From Trichobilharzia szidati (taxonomy: Eukaryota; Platyhelminthes; Trematoda; Strigeidida; Schistosomatidae), in NCBI GenBank assembly GCA_944472155.2, contig OX235271.1, forward strand, positions 44,091,491 through 44,155,490: DNA of 64,000 nucleotides, given 5' to 3'. Of this stretch, positions 10,125 through 21,043 are shown in pieces. The notes under the pieces are model-generated. The model did no database searches. It had not been told where the DNA came from and saw nothing but the letters and a program-made list of their open reading frames with translations. The first letter of the stretch is position 1. Every line of letters begins with the position of its first letter. A program made the translations under genes and the position numbers.

Positions 10125-10500
10125 AACAGCTCTCCATGGTTTTCAGTGATCTCTTCAGTCGTATGTCAATCACCAGCTCACTGATGACTACTGGATGAAT
10201 TTCCTGAAGCTTCAGAGGGAAGTCGCGACCACTGAGGTTCATCATGTCAAGATTAAGGCATTAGTGAAAGCAGCACTGTATCACGATTTGACAAAGCTAG
10301 AACTCAGGGGTTATTGAATTTCAGGTCAAGTGGCTGAATAGACAACGAGCCTAATCTCGTAATCTGAAGGTCATGGGTCCGATTCCTGGTTGGGTCGTGG
10401 GAGCGCACTGTTGAGGAGTCCCAGAATAGGGCGAAACAATTGCCCAGTGCTCCCTGGTTCTCAATGATCGCTCTAAATGATGTTAGTTCCTGACGAGAAT
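10125..10500 (+). mobile_element. Hammerhead-bearing tRNA SINE, third family (one tail piece plus one copy)
   Basis: 10325-10500 has a tRNA-like head (AAGTGGCTGAATAGACAACG, then GGTCCGATTCCTGG) followed by GCACTG, TTGAGGA, a GTCCC/GGGC stem, GAAA, palindromic CAATTG and CAGTGC. That is the full layout of a type I hammerhead, with GCACTG/CAGTGC as stem I. One core base differs (C3 to U), so cleavage is doubtful. 10125-10250 looks like a tail fragment of the same family (CCATGGTTTTCAGTGATC). Confidence 0.6.
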
Positions 10501-10649
10501 CTAACAGTAGATACATTTCATTGAAAGATATAACAAATAAGGGGGTGAGGAATTTGTACATACATGACGGAAGGTCATATATAAAAGAAATGACGTATTA
10601 CGGTATTTAAGAATTTATGAATTCCACAGCATTATAGGGTAGCAAAAAG

Positions 10650-10735
10650 CCTGAATAGCTCAGTGGTAATGTCTCTGACTGCAGCACTGGGTGACGCGGG
10701 TTCGAATCTCAGAAGGGACATGAATTCCTTCAATG
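10650..10735 (+). repeat. tRNA-like pol III repeat head
   Basis: GAATAGCTCAGTGGTAATG resembles an A box and GCGGGTTCGAATCTC a B box, but the acceptor ends do not pair and no proper anticodon arm forms. It is a tRNA-derived repeat, not a tRNA gene, and abuts the family D SINE that follows. Confidence 0.55.
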
Positions 10736-10744
10736 TTGCAGTTA

Positions 10745-10982
10745 GCGTCGGTGGCATAGCGGTTAGGACGCTCGCTGACCATGCACATGGTCCGGAGTTC
10801 GATCCTCGGTCGACGCACTCCTTTACCTCGCTAAGCCAGAAATAATGCTGGTGAAGAGGAAAGGTTGGGCATGAGGCTAGCAACCCCATCCTGTAAAATA
10901 AACACTGCTACAGAAACTTCAAGCCACTAGCTTGAAGCCCTATGTTCCACTGGGGAACGTGAAGGAAAAATAAATAAATAAA
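10745..10982 (+). mobile_element. tRNA-derived SINE, family D (copy 2)
   Basis: The tRNA-like head (GTCGGTGGCATAGCGGTTAG, B box GAGTTCGATCC) is closed by CGACGC. A body with CCTTTACCTCGCTAAGCC, AGGCTAGCAACCCCATCC and ATGTTCCACTGGGG follows, then a TAAATAAATAAA tail. No hammerhead. Confidence 0.8.
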
Positions 10983-11391
10983 GGTTGGACTTGATTCTTT
11001 TCAATACAAATCACCATCTGTTTCATACTGACTGCAGTGGTTTCTACCGTTTAGAGAATTCGGTACCTGATGGTTTCTGGAAGTTCATAAGGTACACGAT
11101 AGACATAGAATAGGGTTATTCACTATCATCTTTGTGATCTGTTTGGATTAGATGTGCTGAAGTCAAACTGTTGACGCCTTTCATTACACCTTTATTCAGA
11201 TGTCGAAAAGAATATTCCTCGTTAACCAGACAGTATTTTGAAATAAATTGATTGTTATTTTCGAATTACTTTCTGTTATTACTTAACTCAGTTTGAACTT
11301 TCCGGTTGATTGGTTGGACAGAAATTGTCGGCCTCTGGTTGACAAGTCGGCTCCTTGTGCAGATGCTTTGACCATGTCTGATTATTTAAGA
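10983..11391. other. No gene recognised
   Basis: Non-coding sequence. Near 11203-11245, GTCGAAAAGAATATTC resembles the terminal PLE hammerhead segment seen at 17512-17563 and 18437-18489, but it is degenerate. Confidence 0.35.
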
Positions 11392-11600
11392 TGAAGTAGA
11401 TTGGCAGACGTTGACTAGCAGTAGAATCCACAATGCTCAAGTCGTCCTGTTTGGGACTCGTCATTTGAATGTACCCGTATTCGCAAGTTAGTCAGTGATA
11501 ATGTTCCCACTAAGGTCCGAACCCAGTACTCATCGTTTCAAATGCCAAAGCATTATCCACTAGACCACATGGGTCACAAGGACATCCCTCTTGCGGAATA
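11392..11600 (-). mobile_element. Sm-alpha-type hammerhead SINE, family A (copy 1, left half of inverted pair)
   Basis: Minus-strand copy. The head carries the B box GGTTCGGACC, then a hammerhead segment of the Sm-alpha layout (stem I, core, GTCCC/GGAC stem II), then GGATTCTACTGCTAGTC. Core C3 is replaced and the GAAA is damaged, so the ribozyme is probably dead. It is head-to-head with the plus-strand copy that starts about 20 bp further on. Confidence 0.75.
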
Positions 11601-11795
11601 GGCGTCAGGTGGTTCTCGTGGCTCAAGTGGTCTAGTGGGTAATGCTTTGGCATTTGAAACGATGAGTACTGGGTTCGGACCTTAGTGGGAACATTATCAC
11701 TGACTCACTTGGGAATGCGGGTACATTCAGTGACGAACCCCAAATAGGACGAAATGCGCATTCTGGATTGTACTGCTAGTAACCATCCACCAATT
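11601..11795 (+). mobile_element. Sm-alpha-type hammerhead SINE, family A (copy 2, right half of inverted pair)
   Basis: Plus-strand copy with head AAGTGGTCTAGTGGGTAATG, B box, and hammerhead at about 11702-11770. Core TGACGA and GAAA are present but C3 is G. It closely mirrors 11392-11600, so 11478-11573 and 11619-11717 form near-perfect inverted arms. Confidence 0.75.
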
Positions 11796-11924
11796 TATTT
11801 TTTTGTTATGTATTAATAGAATACTGTGATGATAATAATTAGCACTTATTTATGAACAGGAGAATACAATAGTTCACTGCAATGAAATGAAAATTTCCAA
11901 TTCATAATATAGATCGTTGCACGT

Positions 11925-12158
11925 TGGTGGCACAGCGGTAGAATGCTCGCCAACCACGTAGGTGATTCGGGGTTCAATCCCCGGCCACTGACGCTTTCCT
12001 TTACCTCGCTAAGCCATTAATAAGACTGGTAAGAAAAGAAGGTTGGGAATGAGACTAGAAACCCCATCCCGTAAAAATAAACACCACTGCTACCGAAACT
12101 CCAGGCCTCTAGCTTGAAGCCCCATGTTCCACTGGGGACGTAAAGGAATAAAAAAACT
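11925..12158 (+). mobile_element. tRNA-derived SINE, family D (copy 3)
   Basis: Head GGTGGCACAGCGGTAGAATG with B box GGGGTTCAATCCCC, then the complete family D body and A-rich end. Very similar to 26682-26940. Confidence 0.8.
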
Positions 12159-12767
12159 ATAGAGCATTTAATACTCTTTTTTTTAAAGTAGAAAATAACT
12201 ACAGAGGAAATGTAGCGTCGTTATGCCTTTACTCTTTTCCTACATATGCACTTTTCACAAACAACCTACACTTGAGTCCATGAGTAACACGGAAATGAAC
12301 AGTGGAGAAGATAGAAAATTCAGTGGATTGTGGGCTGAAAGAATAGACGACTACATAAAAATATTATCAGAAAATTGTTTCATTTGTGCCTTTAGGTTTC
12401 ATCGCATAGTGTTGACAACGACTAGGCTTTTAAATACTTTTAACTTATTAATTCATATAGCATTTCAAATTCTATAAAAACTATCAGAATGAATTAAACA
12501 GTGATATATTTATCGATAATGTACTCTCCAAAATGCCAAAATGTGGTTTATCCTTAGTATTCTCGATTGCAAAGTGCATTACAGATATAACGGTGACAGA
12601 AGAACAACTATTCAGCAAAAATGGTCGGAACCAATAGATAGACAGATATATAGACCTTGTTGACACAGAATTACCATAACGTGTAATCGATACTACATAA
12701 TCTTGCTTCTCCTAACGTGTGGATCCTTTTTGTCGCCAACAAAAAGAACGGTATTTCTTGAATTCAA
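12159..12767. other. No gene recognised
   Basis: Short open frames on both strands (about 12223-12477 plus, 12484-12666 minus) show no family features or splice logic and are not called. Confidence 0.4.
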
Positions 12768-12945
12768 TTGGTGGACGGTGACTAGTAGTGGGATGCAAGA
12801 TGCGCATTTCATCCTATTGGAGTCTTGTCAGCTAGATGTACCTGCATTCACCAGAGAGTGATGATGTTCCCACCGAGGCTTGAAACCAGTGCCCGTCGTC
12901 TCAAACGCCAAAGCATTGTCCACTAGACAACTTGGGCAATTATTT
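12768..12945 (-). mobile_element. Sm-alpha-type hammerhead SINE, family A (copy 3)
   Basis: Minus-strand copy. The hammerhead core reads CTGACAA (G8 to A) with GATGAAAT following. The tail CACTACTAGTCACC and head AAGTTGTCTAGTGGACAATG are recognisable. Ribozyme probably inactive. Confidence 0.7.
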
Positions 12946-13512
12946 CGTCGTTATTCTACATTTGATCTGATGCTTTAAGATATTTATGCTCACAAAGTTC
13001 GCTTGCAACTTACTCACTGCTATTAAAGATCATGAACCACGAGAAGTTTTACCAACGAAATGGTGCCATAGCATTTCCAAAACAAAAATTACAAAATGAA
13101 GAAAACTCAAAAATAAGTATTTTTAAATTATTATGAATAAAGATGTACATTTTTGAACCTCTCCACGCCTATGCATATTAAATATAAATTGTACTTTTCA
13201 TTGAAGACAGTTGTTTAAGAATCAGTAAGCCGTAGGTTGAAAACTCTCTCTCTACTGATTTCTTGGCCTTCGTGTAGTAAAACTGGCTGCTGCACAATTG
13301 GTTTACCTAGTGAATGGAAACTCATGAATCTGTGGAGCTTCAATAAACTTCTATCTTTATTAACACAAAACCAGGCCTATCTCTGCATAAAATTCAAATT
13401 AACTCCACCCAACATCATAAGAAAAGGAGAGAAATTACCAAAAGTGAAAATAAATCATAGAAAGTACTATTACCACAGTTGATGAAATGGAAGATAAAAT
13501 ATTAATATTAAT
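12946..13512. other. No gene recognised
   Basis: AT-rich sequence with no supported coding or repeat feature. Confidence 0.4.
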
Positions 13513-14140
13513 ATAATTGTGGATTATCTTATGTAATCGAGAGGGTTGACAACTAATCAGTTAAGGGATGAATAATGATTTGGAAATACCTGATAGGAAT
13601 CAAGAGAATAAAAGAATAAAATTTTAAAAAATAATAAACAAAACTGAAAAATAAAAAGGACTACACGGAGTTCATAATACAAGAACAATGTTTCTGAACA
13701 TAAAGTTCAGATTTTCCCTATAGATTGCTAAAGCTTCGACTGCTTCAAGAAGATGTAGGCGAAATCCTCTCATATGGCTTGATCATCCCTTATTTATGAC
13801 TCTTAATACAGCCTCTGCTGATACTGCTTGTTCAGATTTGAGCCATTAACTGTTCTGCATCCTCCTTTTGACAACCGTGCTGGCAAGTGTTCATGGGCGC
13901 GTGTAGACAGTGTCCTGTTGGCACAGATTATGTACTTGGCCTAAGCGTCAGTTTTTGTTTTTCTGAATAGTTGTGTAATAAACTCCATGCAGTCCTTTTC
14001 ATTTTTGTTTATTATTTTCAATCTTTTTTCTCTTGATTCCTATCAGGTATTTCCAAATGATTATTCATCCCTTAACTGATTAGCTGTCAACCCCTTTGAT
14101 TACGTAAGATTATCCACAATTTTGCAAACACAGTTATTCC
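13513..14140 (-). mobile_element. PLE fragment flanked by inverted arms of about 155 bp
   Basis: 13513-13668 is the imperfect reverse complement of 13972-14138; shared blocks include CTAATCAGTTAAGGGATGAA and TACCTGATAGGAATCAAGAG. The spacer, on the minus strand, encodes a broken piece of the GIY-YIG C-terminus including LLEAVEALAIYRENL, the conserved helix with the catalytic glutamate. The inverted-terminus layout is the same as in several other PLE copies in this window. Confidence 0.6.
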
Positions 14141-15746
14141 TCATGGACTTTGATTTATTGTGTTACTAAGTAACAGTAACCTCTGACTTCCGCTGTCAGT
14201 TAATACAGTATCTATACATCCCCTAAATAAATAAATTAATCAGTGGAGATAAACTGAAACCTAGGCAGCCAGTAATCCGCTGCATAAATGTTCACATCAG
14301 TTTACTGTAGCATAACATAGGCAATCACAAAAGAGACTGATTATTGGTCAGTGCTTTTCCGAAGTAGCTCAAGTGAAAGCTTGTTGTCCGTCATGTGGCC
14401 TAGAATGTCTCAAACACCCTTCACTTTTTTTCTAGAAATAGTTCTGTCCGACTCTTACAATGATCAATGTCATCATCCACTTCGAAAACATCTTCGACTA
14501 CTAACAACAACTAGACGAATGAATAAATGAGTTGCCTTCATTAGATTAGAGAATACTCATACTATTCCATTGAATTTATTTTAGGATAAAGGAATATTTA
14601 GAACTAGCCTAAATATACAGCAGATTCTGTTACTCTGATAGTGATCAGAGTATAATAATATCCTATAAAATACTGAAATCAATAAAAAGAGAAATTAAAA
14701 CCAAATAACACTAGATCAAATATTTGTGTGTCTCTCTCAAAATTAGTTTATACCTTCGCGCTTAAAAATAATTTACTCAACAAATATACTCACGAGATTG
14801 CAATCCTGGCACTGGTTTTCACATACAATAATGCATCTTTTCTTCTTTCTTTCTTTCTTTCACTCTTAGAACTACCATTCTTGTCTGTTAGCTATTATTA
14901 ATGTCAGAATTTTCTGTGTAAAAGAAGTTTTATAATATAGTCAACCTTAAACTTTAGTAATCTTATACTGGAAGATAATTACACTTTCACATCTGTACAT
15001 CTTTGACACTACTAAATTTGAGATTGGGTCTGTCAGTACAGCTGATAGGACCCAGGGGCTGGTTAGTAGTCATGAAGCAGCGGCTGTACGGATTCTGCTG
15101 CTGTCACTGTTGCTCAGATTTTATATTTCACCTTCAAATGCCGCATATTACACATCATAATTATATTTAATATGCCATTTACGAAGGGAAGAATCCCTTA
15201 AAAAGAAGAGTGAGTTACAACAAACAATGATCACTTATTTTCTTCTCATAGGCCTTCCTTATGCAGCACATTTGTACTGCCCACTGTTACTTTGTCCTGT
15301 TAGATTATGTCAAACAAATCGACGGAATGTGGGTTTACTGTAGAAGATATCATGGCTACTATAACTTTTGTAGGCAGAATCATTATTTATAAACTTTTTA
15401 AGTCATACAGTCTTGTAATAAATTCATTGGTTGTGAGGAGATTTCAAAATCCAAGGTTCTAGACTGTTGTGGAGAATACAACAAGTACATTGGTAATGAC
15501 ATCTAAACTTAACGACGTATGCTACAATGGACTGAAAATAATGTACAGAAGTATTACATTGATCATTAAATCGATTAAATAGTACTCCTTGTTTGAGTCA
15601 ACAGTTAGGTCTAGATAACGGTTACTCTTTTTATCGGATAAGTAACTTGTATAGTTAATGAAACCAGGTACAGAATATCAGTGGGAAGTATTTAGTCAAC
15701 GACAGGTGTGGTGATTTACACGAGTAATACATTTTTTTTATTATAG
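14141..15746. other. Non-coding sequence with a CTTT microsatellite
   Basis: A (TTTC)n tract lies at about 14839-14861. The rest is AT-rich with no recognised gene. Confidence 0.4.
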
Positions 15747-15918
15747 CTTGATGCCACACCGTACTTTCAGTACAAGTATGGAATTTTCAGCATGGATATC
15801 GGTAGCCCAAATTTTGCAGGCCGACCATAGATATCGGGTGTGCGTCGGTAGGAGTTCGAACCCCGGACCATGTGCATGGTCGGCGAGAGTCCTAACCACT
15901 GTGCCACTGCATAGTGTT
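15747..15918 (-). mobile_element. tRNA-derived SINE, family C (copy 2)
   Basis: Minus-strand copy nearly identical to 796-965, including GATATCCATGCTGAAAATTC and the GCGTCGG tRNA-like closing stem. The high similarity suggests recent spread. Confidence 0.75.
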
Positions 15919-16465
15919 AAAACGAATATTACAGAAAGGTTAAAAAGCAAATACAACAAGGCTGTTAACTTGATTACAAAGTTATGCATAAATGTTATTG
16001 AGTAACTAGTACAATAAGTAGTTTTGTCTTTACGAATGCCTTAGAACTTATATCGCTTTACTCAGTTTAAAGCCTTCTCAGCGTCTGTTTTTTAGTCTGT
16101 AAGTTACACGTATCATTCATCACATCTACAGCCTGTACCAGGTGACGACCATATTTAAAAGCTAATCCTGTGACTCATTAGGCGGGGGATGGGGATGAAA
16201 TTCCATATGTTGTTACATATTGTGGATGCATTCAATTAAGAGAAGGGTGATAGATGAAAATTAAGCATAGTCGATATGTGTGAAGGGTGATTACCAGGGT
16301 TTCACGCCTTTGTTCACATAGGTAAAAATAACTAACATAATAAAATAATGATGACAAATAAATGTGGTATTTTCCATTCCATATAGTAACTTCTGTTCTA
16401 ATTGACATTAATCCGTGACCCAACTTGAAACGAATCAGATCCCTACAAACTAACACTTGAAAATT
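15919..16465. other. No gene recognised
   Basis: Non-coding; nothing supportable was seen. Confidence 0.4.
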
Positions 16466-16812
16466 ATTCTGATGCTTGCTAGTGACTGGCTACAGGACGA
16501 GGCTGCTTAGAGGAGTTCTAGTGATAAGTCGTGATCAGTGGGTTACACCCAGTCGGGATTGAGGACAAATACTCTGCGATAACATTCACTGATGCCAGTC
16601 GTGATAAAACCACGAATTATTAGGAGTCGGAATCCATGGGTTATTGGGTCGGGTCCCAGTGGCTGGATGGTCTACGAGCTTTCCTTATAAGCGGGAGGTC
16701 CTGGATTCGAACCTCGGTGGACATGCACTGCCAAAGACTCCCGAACAAGGACGGGACAGCTGTCCAATACTCCTTGGTTTCCAGTGGTTCTCTAGGTGAC
16801 ATCAATCTGTGC
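16466..16812 (+). mobile_element. Hammerhead-bearing tRNA SINE, family B (long copy)
   Basis: The longest family B copy. It has a 5' unit of about 165 bp (GATGCTTGCTAGTGACTGGC onward), then the tRNA-like head with TCCCAGTGGCTGGATGGTCT and GATTCGAACCTC, then the hammerhead segment (about 16727-16775). Its core is damaged: the CTGANGA motif is lost and GGAC is followed by GGGA. The 5' unit is shared with copies 21300-21720, 24785-25160 and 33405-33705, so it is part of the element. Confidence 0.7.
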
Positions 16813-17511
16813 TCGAACCTGAAATAAACTCTATCTGTCTAGTCTTTTGGTTACTTCAACTATACGTAAGTTTGGTTTCTGTTTTTTACTTCAAAAAAAC
16901 CACAAGAGGAAAATATATTTACAGTATAAATCAGTATTGTAGGTACCTTACTGAATGGTTCTAACCTGTGAATGCATTAGAAGTCAGTTTCCATCACACA
17001 TTGGCAATGAGAAAAAAAAACGAAACTGTAAATTACAATTACCTTATCCTAAACGACACATTTTCAATAATGAGTATGTTCAACGGCAACAACTCAAATT
17101 CTATCAGATTGGTACTCTGTTACTGAATACACAACAAAGTTCTTAGTACTACTAACCTTTAGCATTTTCGTATACGCTGTGATGATAATGATATTACTAT
17201 AATATTTATTCATTTTAACAAAAAGCTTGATACTCAGAAGTATACCATGAAACAAATGAAACTTATTCTGCGCCAGATCTATTTCGGTCAAGGTTATTGA
17301 TGATAACATTCAACTGTGCAGACTGGATTATGAAAAGTGCTTTCAAATACGTGACCATATGATATATAAAACCTTAAGCTATCGATTGTAACTAAGATAT
17401 TATGTGTCATATTGACTGCAGACAAATACACCATAAAGCATAGATGTATCACTACTACTGGCATATGTGTATTTAATGTAACACTTGGTACAAAAAAAGT
17501 TTGCGTTCGCT
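16813..17511. other. No gene recognised
   Basis: Non-coding AT-rich sequence. The small open frame at 16955-17146 has an in-frame stop immediately upstream and no acceptor in frame. Confidence 0.4.
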
Positions 17512-18489
17512 TTAATGCTTAAAGACATTTTCAAAAGAATGGCTAATGAATAAAGATTATTCTTTTCGATAACCTACTCTTCATCAGATTCTAGTGTTAT
17601 ATATACATCATAGTGAATGAATGGATTAGTGTGATTAACAACATTAATGTTGTTTAAATAACATCGAATCAATATTAATATCAATGGATTACAGTTTGAT
17701 AGCATCAACATAAGAATACACTGAATATCAGAGAAATTTGGAAAACCAATAATACAAATTCACGGATCTGTTGTTTCTGCTCAAGGCCAGGGCAGTAGTA
17801 GTGGCTGGAATTGCTTCTTCTGTACATATAGCACTGGTTGTTTAAGGTGAATGGGGACAGCCTTTGCTGTTTGGAGTATGCGGTACCTGGATGTTTTTGG
17901 CAATTTATTTAATACCTGTAAGATGACAGAGGGGGATTCGTCAATGCTGGCTTTGTGGCTGGTTTGGACTAGGTGGTCTAATATCGAACTGTTGATGCTT
18001 CTAACTACAGCCTTATTTAACCACACAGGTAAATGTTTCCGAGCACGGAAAATCAAGTTACCAGAGCAACGGCTAATATACAAGCACAGTTGGAGTGGCA
18101 GATACAATTAGAAGTGGCTGGTTTACGTGCTTGATCCTTCAGTTGAGAAATCACTATCGGTCGTGTAGAAAATAAGACTTGTAGTTTGATAGCAATTAAA
18201 GTCTTATAAACTGATTTTCTTAACTTCTTGGTAATTATTTCGCTAGGTATATCGCCCTTGAATTACAGTCGTATGTATAAAGGCTTCATGTTTACGGATA
18301 GTGAATAGTCCTTTTCAGCTTTTTTAATTATATGTTTTCTGATGAATTTGTCTGGAGGGCTATTTTCGATCAAGGTATCATACACAATCCTTATTTCATC
18401 TTCAATTACCTCTTGTGAGCATATAGCTCTAACCCTGTGGCTGAGGTTATCGAAAAGAATATTCTTTGTTCAGTAACCATTCTGCTGAA
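17512..18489 (-). mobile_element. PLE (family 1) with inverted hammerhead-containing ends
   Basis: Minus-strand PLE carrying the end of the RT region (about 18440-18130), the GIY-YIG domain (about 18107-17781) and a 3' end. The 3' end at 17512-17600 holds a hammerhead-like segment (CTGATGA, GAAA, AAGAATAATCTT). A second, plus-strand copy of that terminal 52 bp sits at 18437-18489, so the element is bracketed by inverted ends. The same family occurs at 46770-48290. Confidence 0.7.
17781..18107 (-). pseudogene. PLE GIY-YIG endonuclease domain, degenerate
   Basis: The 108-codon frame includes CSGNLIFRARKHLPVW, SSILDHLVQTSHKAS and LKQPVLYVQKKQFQPLLLPW. These align along their length with the frame at 47660-48067. 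The GIY-YIG strand itself is damaged (the Y-I-G residues are not present in frame), and stops separate it from the RT region upstream. Non-functional remnant. Confidence 0.65.
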
Positions 18490-18543
18490 AAAAAATTTGA
18501 TGGGCATTTTCAATCAACTAAAGACACTCACTTGAATTGTTGA

Positions 18544-18725
18544 TATTAGATGGTTGGAGGCAATCGGCAGGAAGCCGTAGACCTAGGTTTCGTGCTAGTT
18601 GGCACTCACCAGTCAGTACGGTATACCTGAAACCTTGAAAGAACTCATATCCCACCATTCTGAGGTTCGAACCCGTGTCACCCATTCATTCATGTGAAAA
18701 AGTGATGCAGACTTTTCATCTTCAG
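18544..18725 (+). repeat. Dispersed repeat, longer copy
   Basis: ATTAGATGGTTGGAGGCAAT to about 18612 recurs at 20430-20492 with only a few changes. The longer copy here goes on to a B-box-like GAGGTTCGAACCC. The family is not recognised. Confidence 0.45.
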
Positions 18726-19069
18726 ACCTTCTCACTGAGTAAAAATTAGTTTTTTTTATATAACAGTCTGTTGTGTTTCTTAAAGTTTGAGAATAAGTAT
18801 TTACAAATTGTCATCGTTTTACAATCAGTCAAAGGCCTCAGCAGAATGGTTTTGACTAGCTATGTAGTGTCTTTCCATCACTCGTTTAAGGAACATACAA
18901 TTTATAGACATGTTGATATAGGTGAAATATATCAGTGAATACAGAATAAGTCATACAACCAAACGTAAAATGTGGGTTCAATGAAATGATTAGTATCAAT
19001 GCAAGTGTATAGTATTATCAATAAATCTACTTGAATAGCCAATGGCAGTCAGAATCATCGAAACTGACA

Positions 19070-19215
19070 AATATTTTATCCATGGCGAATTCTCAAAGCT
19101 CAATTCACAGTGAAGTTAGCGCAGAAGATGTTGTACAGAAGGACGAAGAAGGCTTCACACACTTAAGTCATCCAGCTCTGAAAGCATTACAACACTGAAA
19201 GCATCCATTTGAGTT
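19070..19215 (+). mobile_element. Right end of the short PLE-type element (partial copy)
   Basis: Matches the 3' part of the 1289-2035 element: the encoded end (SEVSAEDVVQ), then CATCCAGCTCTGA and CATCCATTTGAGTTACAA. No left inverted arm was found. Confidence 0.5.
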
Positions 19216-20429
19216 ACAATTAAAATAAGTCAGGAGTAAATATCTGAAGCCCTTTATACTACAAAATAGGTAACTATATACCTTTGGTTAATTTCAAAAA
19301 ATGTACATAAAAGTTGTGCACAATAAATCACAAATTTTCTCACTATGATAATCCCATGAATATTTTAAAAAAATTGTTTAAAGATAAGGAGTGCGAGGGG
19401 GGGAGGGTTAAGGAATCTCAAGGTGTTTTTGCGATAAGTATAACATAGCGACAGAACACCTTTAAAAAAGTCAAATATAACATCTGAAATGACTACACTA
19501 TCCCTCTGAACACGTAATACAGGATCAAATAATACCGCGAACAACACCAACTAACTGAAGAAATTCAAATTGCAATTAACCGTCTCTGGTCTATCCTATC
19601 GTGTAAGCCGAAACGAAAGAGGGGGTGGGGTGAGTAAGTTCTTTTTGGCGATCGCTTAAATACTTACCCAAAGATAAGTCATGTATGGCTTAACTTTGAC
19701 CTACCGATAACTATACTCCGAGATATGACATTTTCAACCCGATTCATCCTATACATTAGAAATAGTGTTACCCTAGAATGTTCAATTTTTGCAAGTATGT
19801 TTAAATAAGACATTCAAATTCTGATCGAGCGACTACAGACACTGATCTCTGATAAAACGAAGCATTTTGGAAATTTAAATAAGCTTACAAGTCAGAGATT
19901 ACATTAAATTGACTAATGTCTTGTAGTACACCTTCAATGTTTTCAGTTTTTGTTTTAATGTGTACTTGCAGTATGGGCGCTACGCCATACTTTTGTACTT
20001 TCCCTCGCTGTGATGCCTACAAGCACGCTCTTCGAGCCTGCTGTTCCGCATCACTTCAGATAAATTGTACAATATTCTTATTTATCAAATTAGACATTTC
20101 AACTGTGGTTAAAAAAAGAATACAGTTCTTATCAGGGCACACTACCAAGTCACAAACCTTCTTACTTCACGTTCGTTGATCGGTACTTACACGTTAGACA
20201 GAGTATTGATTAGGGTATTAAGAGAAGTTTTTAGTAAGTATGTGGTTAATTAAAGTCTACCTTAAGTACAACAGCCAACTTACAGCCTCATGATGTGAAC
20301 TGCTAAATGTTTCGCCTTTCCACAGACATAGCAGTGAATTTTTTAAAAAGTATTTGAATACCACCATAAGAACAAATGTGATTTGATTAATTCACGATAT
20401 TTATGATGATAAAAGTACTTCAGATAGTA
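19216..20429. other. No gene recognised
   Basis: Non-coding sequence. The frame at 19916-20179 (cysteine-rich, 87 codons) has no supporting context. Confidence 0.4.
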
Positions 20430-20492
20430 TTAGATGGTTGGAGGCAATCGGCAGGAAGCCTTGGACCTAGGTTTCGTGCTAGTTGGTACTTC
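20430..20492 (+). repeat. Dispersed repeat, short copy
   Basis: Copy of the first part of 18544-18725 (GGTTGGAGGCAATCGGCAGG shared). Confidence 0.6.
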
Positions 20493-20827
20493 AGATAGAC
20501 TATTTTCGCTTCATTTACTTCATTTTGTCAGTTCATATTAGACCAACTTCTCCAAAAAAGTAATGTAGATCAGAATAATGAATTTGTATTTAAATAATAA
20601 ACATGTAGAAACTAACTTAATTACAGTGTTGTGATATACATTCACTGCAAATAAAGCGTATAGTTATTTTACTAAGAGTGACTAAACTTCCCGATAAGAC
20701 ATTACGGCACAAAAAATGGCAGCTATCAAAAGTTTCGATACTTAGTGAATTTTAAGGTTTTTATCAGAAATCCCTCAGGAGTGACTAGAATAAGTAGTTC
20801 CAGAATAAATAAATGAATTTCTTTTAC
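20493..20827. other. Intron-like sequence
   Basis: No feature beyond the candidate donor at 20827 (minus strand). Confidence 0.35.
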
Positions 20828-20959
20828 CAGCCCTTTGTATTGTACTTCCGTTTTTCTATCTGGAAATGGTCTATTACTAGACTGTTCTATGTTGTCATCG
20901 GTTATGATATCACTGACTCTGATGAGCTCAATCGAAATAACTTGTTCACTATGCGTAAT
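20828..20959 (-). CDS. Candidate internal exon, unidentified gene
   Basis: On the minus strand, TATTTGGTGTCACCAG precedes a 132-nt open stretch that ends CTG|GTAAAAG. It is 44 codons, phase 0/0, reading ITHSEQVISIELIRVSDIIT and on to FPDRKTEVQYKGL. It lies in unique sequence and has the same strand and phase as the exons at 3631 and 7901. The donor is not a strong consensus and no homologue is recognised, so this is a possible exon only. Confidence 0.35.
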
Positions 20960-21043
20960 CTGGTGACACCAAATAGATAAAAAGCCCAACTGTTTCATAC
21001 TCAGGGAACATATTAATTTACAAAACAGTATAGAGCCTTCTAT
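20960..21043. other. Intron-like sequence
   Basis: Short interval before the inverted repeat. Confidence 0.3.

Noticed and set aside
10650..10735. Possible true tRNA
   Set aside because: The acceptor ends (GCCTGAA and AAGGGAC) do not pair and no anticodon stem can be drawn.
16955..17146. Plus-strand frame of 63 codons as a terminal exon
   Set aside because: An in-frame stop immediately precedes the ATG and the candidate acceptor is out of frame.
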